This document shows positions 11,398-22,015 of a stretch of 64,000 nt of DNA, in pieces. The stretch comes from Dactylorhiza incarnata (taxonomy: Eukaryota > Streptophyta > Magnoliopsida > Asparagales > Orchidaceae): contig JAWHQI010000068.1 in the NCBI GenBank assembly GCA_033032865.1, positions 9,610,001 to 9,674,000 of the forward strand, read 5' to 3'. The position numbers were made by a program, and so were the translations under genes. A model generated the notes under the pieces. That model worked only from the letters and a program-made list of their open reading frames with translations, did no database searches and was not told where the DNA came from. How positions within the stretch are numbered: the first letter of the stretch is position 1; each line of letters opens with the position of its first letter.

Positions 11398-13260
11398 CAC
11401 CCCCAGACTTAACTGTTTGCGCGTCCCGAGCAAACGAATCCGGCGGAGCGTGAAAACGATAATTAACATAGAGAATTACACAAAGGAGTACGGTGCGAAG
11501 TAACATACGCATGCAAGTAGAGAATTTAGTAGAAGGAGATTCTAAATATGCCAAATAATTTACAAGAGTATTAAAGCGTAATTAAAGATTTAGTTATACT
11601 CAGTTGGTGAATTATGAAGAATTTGACGATCATGCCCGGTATGAAAGTGACGAGACACTGAGGCGGGTGTTGCAAAAGATCGGGGCTTAGGAATAACTCC
11701 ACTGAAATCCATCAACGTCGTGAACCATACGCTTGCCCGGTCACACTCTCTCCACGGCGCTAGCACTCTCGCAAGTCAAATCAGTAGGGCTTTTAGGAGT
11801 AAAACGGGGCTTAGGTTACGGTATGATATTCAAAGTTAAACACGGCGGCTACGCAACCCAAGTGAGCTAACGGAACGCTGCACCACGCAAGACCAACGAA
11901 CAATGCTCGTGTGACACACCCCCAGACTTATCATGAAAACCAGGTGTGCACACGGCCTACTTCACAAATACCAACAGATTTTCTGTTTTTAGCTCGGGAG
12001 GATTTTTTTTCAAAATACTCCTTTTTTTTTCTTTTACAAATTTTACTTCTTTTATTGAACCCCCGGTTGGTTCAAAATCAGCAGATGGACTTTATTTTCT
12101 CTTCATAACACAAAGATTCCACACACCACACAAGTTGAGACTTATGAGCGCAGTTAAAAACATTTTGGTTGCGGGAGTAGGATAGGCTTCAGGCTTTGGT
12201 GGATGAAGAGTGGCTGTACAAAGGAATGGTAGGCACAAAATGGGCTTGCAACGGTGAATGAAATGGACATGGAATAACAAAGATCAAACTAGCCAAAGGG
12301 TGGCCTACATCATGCTTGACTCAACGAGTGGCTCTCACCCATGCTTCGAGAGTCGCTTGGGGCAAGTTCTTAGCCCACGAGAAAGATAAACCTTCCTCCC
12401 GACTCGAGCAACACACGACTAGCAACCGCACACACAACACCGGGTTATCGTCGATTTCATTCGAATTCACCACTTGAGTATATTAAATCTAAATTTACGC
12501 AGAAATACTAAACATAAATTAGATGCATAAAGAAAATCTAGTTCTACACAAATTCTACCATAGCATGCGAAGTGACTAGAACACTACATGAGTCAACATC
12601 GCACTCCAAATAATAATTCCTGCGTTAACAACCTATTTCACATTCCAACCAAACTAGATTAAACGGAACAACAACAAAAAGACAAGCACGCACTCAAGTG
12701 GGTGAAGTGGTGTGAGAAGAATGCAACGATGATAATGAAAATGATAAATAAAAAGCAACCTTCTAGTATGCAATGCAGCATGTGCACGTTGGATAACAAC
12801 AACCGCTCCCCCAGACTTAAGCTAAGCGATATATCTAGAAATTGAAGCAAAAAGAGGGGAGGAAGTGTTACCCAATGCTCAGAAATGAGCATACCAGACG
12901 ATTGGCGTAAATGATCAAGAATAGTCCGCAGCATCCGCTCTCATGAAAAACAAAGGCCACCTGAAAGTTATACACTAGAGCAACAAAAATAGTAAAAACT
13001 GGACTAAACATGTGAGAGCACAAAAAAAATCAAGAATTCTAAGTTATCACCCATGGGAGTGAACTTGTTCCTGCAATAAATATTGAGCACTCGCACACAA
13101 AATAAGGGAACAGAAAAAGCTGAATAAATAAAACTATGCCCAGAAGAGCATTCCACAAGCGAAATGTTATTATTACAAACATCAAAAGAGAAGGAGTTCA
13201 AACGACTCAACAAAAGAAACTAAACAGAAAGCACGGCTTAGAATATCTCACATGCAGGGA
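11398..13260 (-). other. D 3' untranslated region with repeated polypurine tracts
   Basis: The 13-mer AAGTCTGGGGGTG occurs on the minus strand at 11410-11398, touching the LTR, and again at 11929-11917. A third related tract (TTAAGTCTGGGGGAG) is at 12820-12806. The block from 11398 to about 12950 matches the 3' UTR of E (about 59480-61038), including the same three tracts. Short frames here have no recognisable product. Confidence 0.7.
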
Positions 13261-13266
13261 GGAAGA

Positions 13267-14535
13267 TCACTCGTCGTCGCTGTCGCTATCTAACACCACA
13301 ACGGACGGCGACCGTCTGGAAGATGATGCGGCCCGACCCGGAGGTGGGGGGATGTTTAGCCCTCCCCGCAGTGCTTGCTGATAGACGAAATCCGTAATCC
13401 AGTACTGGTTTGCCTCCAAATCGGAGAGGCGCCGATCGAAACTTGGCACCTCCGGCGCTCTTGACGAACTGCCCTCCTCCTTGGCTCTCCGCTCCTGCTG
13501 AAATGAATGCCTTCGCGGCTGCAGAAGGGCTACCTCGCAGTGAGTATTTGGCGGCTCAGCCGGCTCTCCGTGCTCCTCGTCGCCTTGCCTCTCCCTAGGT
13601 GCATCTCCCGGCATCACGACCACAAAGCGTCTACTACTCTTCTTCCCCACGACCCGTAATAGATGGAAACTCACCATGGTGGCCCGAGTGATGAAGGAGG
13701 GCGCAGTCACCTGCACCATCGGAGGCAGATGACTCCAAACCACCAGGCTTTTGGCAATACGGGTAATATAGTAGGCACCACCAATGGCACCTGTGAGACC
13801 GTAAGTGGCCTCGTGGTGGAAGAAGAAAGCTAGCATGTAGCCAAGATGCAAAGGCTGCCGAAATTCCATACTATAGAGGGAGATCAGATCTTGCCACCCC
13901 ACTACATTCTGACTAAGGGCACGGGCGACGAGAGAGTGGCTAAGGACGTGCTGCAGGTATCGGAGAGCAGGCGCGACGATCCATGTGGATTTGCTTTTTT
14001 TGGCCACATATTCTTCATCACGACCCGTGAGGGCACACCACGCGGCACGCGGGGTAACACCATCAGGGAAGGAGACATCCAAATCCAGAAAAGGGATCGT
14101 CGTGGCCTCGGCTTCAGTGTAAAATCCAGCGTGCACCGCCAACTCGGATAAGGAGAGAGTGAAAACCTTGCCCAAAATTCGGAAAGAGCACTTTCCCGGA
14201 CGTTGACCGGAGGGCAACACTTCCCACTCAAACGTAGTAAGAAATTCCAAGGTGAGCTCCCGGTAGCCGAGGTCATTGCACTCGAACACCCCGCTCCAAT
14301 GATCGAAATAATAGCGCTGGCGGACGGCCTCCCCCAACTCCCCATTATGGCCGATAGAGTTCAACTCGTTCCAATCCACGAGACGCTGTGATAGGAATGG
14401 CTTCTCCTTAAGAGAATTGAATCGCCGCGTGTGCGAATCCTTGGAAAAAGTAGCCATCCTAGCGAGGATCTGAGCAGGAGAGGCGGAAGAGCGGCCGGAG
14501 CGTTGGTAGACCTTTTGGCGATCTCTGGAGCTCAT
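13267..14535 (-). CDS. ATHILA ORF-1-type protein of element D
   Basis: An intact 422-residue frame begins MSSRDRQKVYQRSG. Residues about 40-100 include FNSLKEKPFLSQRLVDW, a GHNGELGEAV stretch and YRELTLEFLTTFEWEV. This pattern (VDW...LG..V......Y..LT.EFL.S.E) is that of the Arabidopsis retrotransposon ORF-1 family (PF03078, ATHILA). The middle is a conserved globular region (YSMEFRQPLHLGYML); the tail is charged, ending in DSDSDDE. No hydrophobic segment convincing as a membrane anchor is visible, so an envelope role is not supported. Its own TATA box and palindrome module lie upstream, suggesting separate transcription. Biochemical function is unknown. Intactness in an element without pol suggests it is useful to the element or very young. 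Confidence 0.75.
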   Translation of the reverse strand: MSSRDRQKVYQRSGRSSASPAQILARMATFSKDSHTRRFNSLKEKPFLSQRLVDWNELNSIGHNGELGEAVRQRYYFDHWSGVFECNDLGYRELTLEFLTTFEWEVLPSGQRPGKCSFRILGKVFTLSLSELAVHAGFYTEAEATTIPFLDLDVSFPDGVTPRAAWCALTGRDEEYVAKKSKSTWIVAPALRYLQHVLSHSLVARALSQNVVGWQDLISLYSMEFRQPLHLGYMLAFFFHHEATYGLTGAIGGAYYITRIAKSLVVWSHLPPMVQVTAPSFITRATMVSFHLLRVVGKKSSRRFVVVMPGDAPRERQGDEEHGEPAEPPNTHCEVALLQPRRHSFQQERRAKEEGSSSRAPEVPSFDRRLSDLEANQYWITDFVYQQALRGGLNIPPPPGRAASSSRRSPSVVVLDSDSDDE

Positions 14536-14687
14536 GGTGGTAGGAGGGCAAAGGAAGGAGGAGAAATAGGGAATGGGCTCACCGGAAGGGAAGGAGGCGC
14601 ACGATCGGCGGCAAGCAGGCAGAAACGGCGCACGGACGTCGGAGAACGAAAACCCTAGATCGTGCGCGAAAGGCTCGGGCGGACGGG

Positions 14688-14764
14688 CTTTTTATAAAAA
14701 TCTGGGCCGATCGCACGACCAGTGGTCGTGCGCGAGAAGTAGTGCGCGCGACCAGTGATCGTGC
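14688..14764 (-). promoter_or_regulatory. Putative internal promoter of D, LTR-like module
   Basis: On the minus strand an imperfect palindrome (14764-14746) and a perfect GCACGACC-AGT-GGTCGTGC (14731-14713) are followed by TATAAAAAG (14696-14688). The ATHILA-type ORF starts at 14535, about 150 bases on. This repeats the LTR arrangement of palindrome then TATA. More GCGCACGAT half-sites lie in the leader. Promoter activity is inference. Confidence 0.55.
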
Positions 14765-14976
14765 GCCTTAGGAATTTTCCAAGCGGCCAAAATTTTAGTA
14801 AAAACTCCATCCACCGTGCAATTTACGCACAACCAGGAGGCAGCACACGCAGCGAGGCATTCATAGCCTTAACAAAAACTTAACTAAACCAGACAAAATA
14901 AAATTTCAGGGTAAATAAAGATAACTACTGGGGTTACTGTCAACCCAGCACGACTTATTTGAAAAACATAAGGGTT

Positions 14977-16110
14977 CTAACTAATGGGCCTATGGAAGAG
15001 AAAATGCACAGGTAACTGTTCCAATATCCGTTTCAGTTGCGGGTACCGATACGGTGATAGAATAGTCACCCCTCTACCTAAATAATGATACCTGCTCCCC
15101 ACAGGTAGAGGGTAGAGAATGTAAGAAAAGGAGGCAGCCTGGTCCTTACTCAACTCACAAAACACATCCTTGCCTAGCAAGGTATCGTCCACAGCAAGTT
15201 TACAGGAGGAGGAGGCAACGAATGAGGCTTCCTTAACGGAGGAGGGGTCAACCTCCTCGCATATGAGGATGCAATCATCATTGACTCGGGCAAGAAGCTC
15301 CAAGTCCTCCTGAAGTACCTGTGAAGACTCAACCTGCACAGGCTCAGATGGAGAAGGGGGGTTAGGAAATAAAAGAGAAGAATGACATAAATAATCAAAC
15401 AGCGGGGGAGTGGTCCCGGTCTCACTCCCAGCAGGATCCAAGGATAGATCGCTATCATCATCGTAAGTATCATGGCGAGGAGAACTCAAGAACTCAGGGT
15501 CCTCAGTGGTGGTTTGGACCTCCTCGTCCCATGAAGAAGTGTAAACCTCCTCATCAGAGAGAGTATCCTCCTCAACCCACTTTGGAGCACCCTTCGAGTC
15601 AGAAGCATCACCCAACTCCTTTACTTCGATAGGATCATAAAGAATGTGCGTAGAAAAAGTATGCAAAGAAACTGGAGGAACGAGAAGGTTTGGTTCCTCA
15701 GCAAAAAGATCTGCTAAAGCCTCCCCGATGGAAAGAATACTTTCCTCGTCAAACTCAGGTGCATCTAGGATCTCCCATTCCTCTCCCTGTTGACAAACGG
15801 ATGAGTGATCATCATCACTGGGCGTGAAGCCAAACACAGGGAGTGAGGAGTCCATGCACGAAACAGGCTCTGGGGTAGAAGGTACAACGACCTCCATGGG
15901 TAAAGAATGAGTGATAGGGACAATGTCGTCCTGAGTGGAGGAGCGGCGGTCAGGCTTGACAAGACTAGGACAGTCCTTCAATTCATGACCCTCTCCTCGA
16001 CACAGCAAGCAAACAATGTTCCTACACTGCCTAGCATTTAACTCATTCATTTGGGCTATATAATAGTCCATCATGTCGTAAGTGCCAGGAGAAATATCCC
16101 ATGCAGACAT
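14977..16110 (-). CDS. Zinc-knuckle protein of element D
   Basis: An open frame continues upstream to 16155, but the ATG at 16110 (MSAWDISPGT) is the more natural start, giving 377 residues. Residues 34-47 form a CX2CX4HX4C zinc knuckle (CLLCRGEGHELKDC), the RNA-binding motif of gag nucleocapsid. The remainder is acidic and Ser/Asp/Glu-rich with no capsid domain I can recognise. It lies just downstream of the primer site, in the gag position, so packaging of element RNA in trans is a plausible role. It is not homologous by eye to the gag of E. The C-terminus is basic (LKRILEQLPVHFLFHRP). Confidence 0.65.
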   Translation of the reverse strand: MSAWDISPGTYDMMDYYIAQMNELNARQCRNIVCLLCRGEGHELKDCPSLVKPDRRSSTQDDIVPITHSLPMEVVVPSTPEPVSCMDSSLPVFGFTPSDDDHSSVCQQGEEWEILDAPEFDEESILSIGEALADLFAEEPNLLVPPVSLHTFSTHILYDPIEVKELGDASDSKGAPKWVEEDTLSDEEVYTSSWDEEVQTTTEDPEFLSSPRHDTYDDDSDLSLDPAGSETGTTPPLFDYLCHSSLLFPNPPSPSEPVQVESSQVLQEDLELLARVNDDCILICEEVDPSSVKEASFVASSSCKLAVDDTLLGKDVFCELSKDQAASFSYILYPLPVGSRYHYLGRGVTILSPYRYPQLKRILEQLPVHFLFHRPIS

Positions 16111-16340
16111 TTTCAATAATAAATGCAGATATAAAGAAACAGAAATGCTCTGCACGGGAAACTACACAAACTAATAAAAATCCTTGGATTAAACTTGCTT
16201 AAAATTGTAAAATAGGAGAGAAGAAATAAACACAAACAACAGAAGATTAAAAGGCAAACAAAAATAATAAAGCGGCTATTCACAATGGAAGAACTACTAT
16301 CTCTTGTCTCCCTCTACAGAAAACTCACACGACTGTGTTC

Positions 16341-16356
16341 CCCGGCAACGGCGCCA
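16341..16356 (-). other. Primer binding site of D (Athila type)
   Basis: Reverse complement TGGCGCCGTTGCCGGG, a few bases inside the 5' LTR end. It is identical to the sites of E (54302) and G (39903), and is the standard Athila primer site. Confidence 0.85.
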
Positions 16357-16362
16357 AAAACT

Positions 16363-17867
16363 TGATGCGATATTTTCGGCAAGTGCACCGGTCGCGCAAG
16401 TAATAAAAATGGGGAAAATCCCCGAGTGTCGGTCTCTTGAGGAACACAGTAAGGTGGAATTTAATATCGAGGAAGGACTTGAGATCGAAGTCCTTGGTCG
16501 GTGTTACAATGGATGGTTGGTTTGGTTTGCGAATAATAAAATAAAATACTACGCCTACTCCTATGCAATGCCGCTATGCAATGCTTCGATTGGCGAGATG
16601 GAGACTAAGCAGGCCTTGAGCGCGCTGCGTCGAAAGGGCGGATGGGCGAGAAGGCAAGCGGAATGAGGGTCGCAAGCACCTCGTCAACAATAAGCATGCC
16701 ACAAGCAATTGCTAGTGCGGCACCGGTCACGGTGGTGGAGTGGGAGATGGAATAGGGCGCACCTCAATAACACAAATGAACTAGATAATTCCAAAATCAT
16801 GAAATAAGCAATAATACAGATGGTTCATAGCATTCATCATCTAAATAAAGAGATTACAACAAATATAACCACACAAGTAGAAGAAAAAGGCAAGAAATAC
16901 GACCGAATCCGGAGTCTCGTTGTAGATTCACGGTAGGAAGCACCGGGTTGTCAATCCGCGTCCTAGCTCGGTCCCAACTGCGTCCGGGGTAGAGGAGGGC
17001 TGTCACAACTCCCAATGGACCCGTCTTCTCCAGCGATTTACCATTCGGTCACGTCTAGTGCGAAGAACTTCTTCCTTAGCGATCAAAATGAGTGTAGAAT
17101 CTCTTCTTTCAAGCCCTTGGATGATGGAGGAGGCCTAGGGGGTGAAAAACCTCTGGAAATGGCGAAAACGGCGTACTGAACGGAATCCAAATGCGTAATC
17201 CCGACCTAATTCGCGATCAGGTCATTATATAGGCGATGAATTAAACAGCGCGCACGGTCATTGGCGCACGACCAGTGGTTGTGCGCACTAGAATCCTGTG
17301 ATCGTGCGCCTGTCTGGGTAGAACCTGCAAGAAACGGAGTTATAAAATAAAATGTTCGCACGACCAGTGGCGCACGACCGGTGGTCGTGCGCACTGGAGT
17401 TGATGGTCGTGCGCACTGGAGCAAACAGAACTCGGAAATTAAATGGTAAGTGCGCACGAGCAGTGGCGCACGACCGGTGGTCGTGCGCACTGGTGTTGGT
17501 GGTCGTGCGCACTGCACCAAACAGAACTCGTGAAAAAGGGTTAAGTGCACACGATCAGTGGCGCACGACCAGTGGTCGTGCGCAATAGAGCCGGTGATCG
17601 TGCGCAGTGTTCCTGTGCAGAATTGCACCGGGAACACTTGCACGACTCCTATTCCAGCATAACCACAGATCTAGCCACTGAAAGTGGCACCTAACAGCAC
17701 AAGAATACTACTAAAGACAAAAAGCACGAAAATCACACCAAAGTGGGCCAAGATGTGCACCTAGCATGGATTATCAAATATAAACTAAAACAAGGCTAAA
17801 GTGCGGAGAAATGACTAAATAACGGCCCGGATGAGTCCATAAATGTGTATATGATCAGGACTCATCA
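16363..17867 (-). repeat. Element D 5' LTR (right copy)
   Basis: 1505 bp, TGATG...CATCA. It carries a 22-base segment at about 17491-17512 absent from the left copy, within the palindrome array. Otherwise about 14 substitutions separate the copies, mostly transitions. Confidence 0.9.
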
Positions 17868-17872
17868 GTCGC

Positions 17873-19240
17873 GGCGCTGCGGAGTGAGTTCGCGACCCCA
17901 GCACCTCAGGCGACCCCTACCCCAGCAGCGTTTGGCGAGAACGCCGCAGGGGAAGGGCCGGAAAGGAAGTTGTCGGAGGATCAGTGCAGGACTTAGAAGG
18001 GCGAGTGCTGTTCGCCAGCCTGGCGAGCTTCGTGCCGGAGAGCTCCGTGTCGGCGAGCTCTGTGTCGGCGAGCGCGGCGCAGGAGAGCGAGCGTCTGGAA
18101 GACATGGCGACTGTGGGAGTGGTCCAGGCGAATGTCGTTCTCGCGAGTGCAGTCCCCGCGAGCCCGAGTCTAGCGAGAGAGCCTGGGGGTCGGGTGGAGT
18201 AAGAAAGGGTAGCAGAAGGGGGAAGTCCCTTCTGCGAGTTGGTACTTTCTGCACCTGTCCCGACAGGGTTCGGAGAGTGGGACAGGGGGTACTACAACGG
18301 CAGGGATGATCCTGTCCAACACTTCCAGTCTTTTGAGGACTTGGTCTCCATCAGGCCGATGTCGGATGCTTTTAAGTGTCAGCTCTTCGCCGTCACTCTT
18401 AAAGAAAATGCGAGGGACTGGTTCGATCAACTCCCTATAGGGTCGATCTACGCCTTCGGGGATTTACGTAGTTGCTTCTTGTTGCGATTCTCAACTTCAA
18501 AGAAGAGGAAGAAGGACGCCGAGTCCCTTTTCAAAGTGAAGCAAGAGCCAAAGGTGTCATTGGCTCGCTACGCAGACCGGTTCCAGGAAGAAGTGCTGCT
18601 CACTCAGGAGATGCCTGGGTTTGCACTCCAACTCGCTTTCACCGTTGGGCTAAGGGAGAGCTTTTTCAAAATGGCTTTGAAGAGGAAAGCCCCCGATGGG
18701 AAGAGCCCAGGGCCCCGGAGGGGGAGTGGAGGCAGCGTGCCGAAGGAATGCAAGGTCAGGGAAGGGGTTATGGCCCGGGAAGGGGTAATTTCTATGGAGG
18801 ACAAGGAAGACCCCATCAGCTGGGATGGAGGCAGGGTCTGAGGCCATTGCCTCCCCCACCTCAGCAAGCCATGGCAATTCGGCGGGGAAGAGGAGGAAGA
18901 GGAAGGAGAGAAGAGGCTAGAGAGGAAGTAGGGGCAGGGAGAAGGAGGAGGAATAGAGTGGCGGAATGTGAAGCAGGGGAGGTGGTGTTGCCATATTGTG
19001 ACTTCCACGATGAGGAGGGTAACGCGACGGCCACCTGCCCAGAGTTCCTGGAAACAAAAAGGGGCCGAGTGCCCGCGCCGAGGCAACAACAACAGGTGAG
19101 AATTGAGGAGGTCGAGCCTCGAGGGGAGGAGGAAGAAAGGTGTGAAGACAGAGTTGATGTGGGGAGTAGAGGAGGGATCGGGGTGATCCATGGTGGAGTA
19201 GGGGTGGAGGCAACCCGCAAGGCTAGCCTCCATACCATCT
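17873..19240 (+). pseudogene. C1 gag, main part
   Basis: Continues the gag frame after D. A frame at 18239-18841 contains the retrotransposon gag domain (YYNGRDDPVQHFQSFEDL, then a FAVTLKENARDWFDQLP stretch, FGDLRSCFLLRFSTSKK, SLARYADRFQEE) as in C2. Downstream, another frame is basic and G/R-rich (GRGGRGRREE), then a degenerate Cys/His region (LPYCDFHDEEGN...CPEF) in place of a knuckle. Several frame changes between 18200 and 19300 make it non-functional. It would have formed the particle shell. Confidence 0.75.
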
Positions 19241-19310
19241 ATCGGCGGAGCGTGGCCTCAACATCCACTGTCCCAGCCCAGCGGAAAGAATTATTTTCTC
19301 CCAGACGGAC

Positions 19311-19980
19311 ATGCCAAGTTATGAAGGCCCGTTCTGCGATGCGCTGGTCATCCAGACCGCCATCGAGAACTTCACCATCTCGCGGATTCTAGTCGATAAT
19401 GGGAGCTCGGTCAACGTCGTCTTCAGGAAGGCGTTTGACGAGATGAAGGTGGAGGCCAAGAGGGTGTTGGCCTCGGATGGCCCCCCATGTGACCCTCAGA
19501 GGGCAGTCCCGGAACTACCACTTCGTGATAGTGGACGCCCCAAGCCGCTATAGCGCCATCTTCGGACGGCCTCTCATCAGTGCGTTCAGATGCATCCCTT
19601 CCATCTTCCACCAGTGTCTTAAGTTCAATGCGGGTGGAGTCCAGGTCTGGATCCTAGGAGACCCCAAGATGGCGAGACATTGCTATGTGACGGTTGTCAA
19701 CACCATCACTTGGATGGGAGAAGCGGAGGAGTTCGATAAAGTGATGGAGGAGGCGGCGGAAGCCGGAGAAGAGAATGGAATCGAGAAAAGGGTGGAAGAA
19801 GAGGAAATTCGTGCCCAGGAAGGGGTCGTCGAAGGACCCAGGGCGGAGAGAGGAGGAGAAGAGGCGAAAGAAGAGGGTACTCAGGAAGGAGGAGTGGAGG
19901 AGTTGATGATGGTAGGGGAGGAAGAGACAGAGGAAGGAGCCCAAGCGCTCGCTTACGGCGGAGAGAAGGAAAGTGCTTAG
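19311..19980 (+). pseudogene. C1 aspartic protease region
   Basis: Begins MPSYEGPFCDALVIQT, then ILVDNGSSVNVVF, the D-N-G-S form of the retropepsin active site common in plant Tat elements. A frame change at about 19480 is followed by a flap-like stretch and IFGRPLISAF. The end (19740-19980) is a highly acidic linker leading into RT. Broken by at least one frameshift. Confidence 0.7.
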
Positions 19981-20004
19981 GGAGAACAATCCAGGCTGGA
20001 GGTC

Positions 20005-20993
20005 GTGGATGAGGTCGTGGAGCTTGAGGTCACCACTCGGCTTGGGGTGGTGGAGAAGGCCCGAGTCAGCGGGGAGCTCAGTTCGGAGGAGCGGGCTGAG
20101 ATCCTAGCCTGCATACAGAAGAATGTGGATGTCTTCGCTTGGAGCGCCGCGAAGATGCCCGGGATCGATGCGGATGTGGCTTGCCACCGCCTCAACCTCG
20201 ACCCCGGCACCCGCCCCATCCGCAAAAAGAAGAGGGCCATGGAAGACAAGCTGGAAGGACCAATCCGCGAGGAGGTGAAAAAGCTCATACAATCAGGTTT
20301 TGTGTAGGAGATCCAGTATCCAGGCTGGGTCTCCAATGTGGTTATGGTAAAAAAAGGGGGAGGTAAGTGGCGCATGTGTATCGACTTTTCACTTCTTAAT
20401 AAATCATGCTCGAACGATTGCTACCCCCTACCTAGAATCGATGCGCTGGTTGACTCAGCCGTCGGTTTCTCTATAATGTCTTTCTTAGATTCTTTTTCAG
20501 GTTACCACCAAATTTGCATGCACCCCCCGGACATCAAAGTTGTCTCCTTCATCACGGGGGATGGATGTTACTGTTATAAGATGATGCCCTTCGGGCTCAA
20601 GAATGCAGGTGCCAGATATAAAAGGATTATGGATCGGGTCTTTCACGAACAAAGGGGAAGAAACTTGGAGGTCTATGTTGATGATCTCATGGTGAAGAGT
20701 CGGGACCTTGGGTCTCACCTCCGAGACCTGGAGGAGACATTTGGGACCCTACGGAAGTATAAGATGAAACTCAACCCCTTGAAGTGTATTTCGGGGCTAG
20801 CCGTGGGAAGTTCCTAGGCCACTTGCTCACCCCGGCAGGGGTGGAGCCTATCTCAGACAAGGTCAAGGCGATAATGGAATTGGGGTCACCGAGAAACCCA
20901 AAGGAGGTTCAGAGCCTCACGGGGAAGCTGGCCGGACTTAGCAGATTCCTCTCCAAGGCGGGAGAAAAGTGTGCGCCCTTCTTAAGGCGCTAA
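20005..20993 (+). pseudogene. C1 reverse transcriptase
   Basis: Opens with IDADVACHRLNLDP and continues KKGGGKWRMCIDFSLLNKSC, FLDSFSGYHQI, and the catalytic YVDDLMVKS near 20670. A TAG at 20305 and a frame change near 20800 interrupt it; the C-terminal part GKFLGHLLTPAGVEP is in the next frame. A typical Gypsy RT, dead in this copy. Confidence 0.8.
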
Positions 20994-20999
20994 GGGGCA

Positions 21000-22008
21000 A
21001 TAAAAAATTCGAATGGACCCCGGAGTGCGAGGAAGCTTTTCAGGCTTTGAAAGGGAAACTCGCCCAAACCCCCTACTTCAAGGGCCGAGATCGGGAGAAG
21101 ACTTATCCCTATACCTGGGAGTAGGACTTGAAGCGGTATGTTCAGTATTGATCTGCTAGGAAGGAAGAAAGCAATTCCCTATCTACTATGTCAGCCGAGT
21201 GCTGAAGAAGGCAGAGCTCCGGTACCCAATCTTGGAGAAGTTGGCTTTTGCATTGGTGGTGGCGGCTCGGAGGCTCCGGCCCTACTTTCAGGCTCATTTA
21301 ATCAAAGTAATAACAGATCACCCACTTAGCAAGGTCATGGAGGGGGTGGAACACTCGGGAAGATTGGCAAAGTGGTCTGTGGAGCTGAGTGAGTTCAACA
21401 TTACGTTCGTGCCCAGGACATCAATCAAGGCCCAAGCAGTGGCAGACTTCATGGCTGATTACACATCCGAAGTGGGGGAACATGAACCGCCTCCCCCAGT
21501 GGCGTGGAAGATGTTGGTGGATGGTGCGTCAGGAAAGCACTCCTATGGAGGGGGAATCATCCCGGTAAGCCCCCAGGGGACCAAGATCAAGCAAGCTTTA
21601 AACATCCACTTCCCGATTACCAACAACCAAGCGGAGTACGAGACGGTGATAGCGGGCCTGCGGTTAGCTCGAGAACTAGGAGTGCTAGATGTGGAGGTCT
21701 CGATGGACTCCATGGCGGTAGCATGTCAAGTCAATGGGGAGTTTGAGGCAAAGGACCCGACCCTCCTGCGGTACTTGGAGAAGGTCAAGGAAGTCATCGG
21801 GCAATTCCACACTTTTTCCATCAAACACGTGTCCAGGGAAGAGAGCACCCCCGCGGACCTCCTAGCCAAGTTAGGTCCCCAAGCAGGAGGAACGGTTTCG
21901 AAACTCTTCCGACCCACCATCGAGGAAGGAGAGTTGATGGAGGTGGATCAGCGGGTCTCGTGGATGGTCTCCTTTCGTCACTTTCCTATCATCAGGGAAA
22001 TTCCCTGA
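21000..22008 (+). pseudogene. C1 RNase H plus second (Tat-type) RNase H
   Basis: After frame breaks near 21000-21200, the RNase H end reads ELRYPILEKLAFALVVAARR. From about 21500 a second RNase H-like domain starts at KMLVDGASGKHSYGGGI, with AEYETVIAGLRLARELG and EVSMDSMAV: the D...E...D pattern of the extra RNase H typical of Tat elements. The frame 21199-22008 is open. A frameshift after 22008 separates it from integrase. Confidence 0.75.
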
Positions 22009-22015
22009 AGGGGGC

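Larger units (their letters stand above)
9915..17867 (-). mobile_element. Non-autonomous Athila-family element D
   Basis: Complete 7953 bp element on the minus strand with TGATGAGTC...CATCA-type LTRs, a perfect five-base duplication, an Athila-type primer site (16341-16356) and a polypurine tract at 11398-11410. It has no protease, RT, RNase H or integrase. It encodes a zinc-knuckle protein near the 5' LTR and an ATHILA ORF-1-type protein near the 3' LTR. LTRs, primer site and about 1.5 kb of 3' UTR match autonomous element E, so D probably moved with machinery of an E-like helper. LTRs differ by about 14 substitutions and a 22-base indel. Confidence 0.85.

Noticed and set aside
13267..14535. 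Envelope gene in D
   Set aside because: No signal peptide, furin-like site or transmembrane segment is visible; the sequence fits the ATHILA ORF-1 family instead.
18604..19233. Minus-strand ORFs opposite gag and pol of C1 and C2 (for example 18604-19233, 48145-48553, 51427-51870)
   Set aside because: Shadows of GC-rich coding sequence on the other strand; no motifs.
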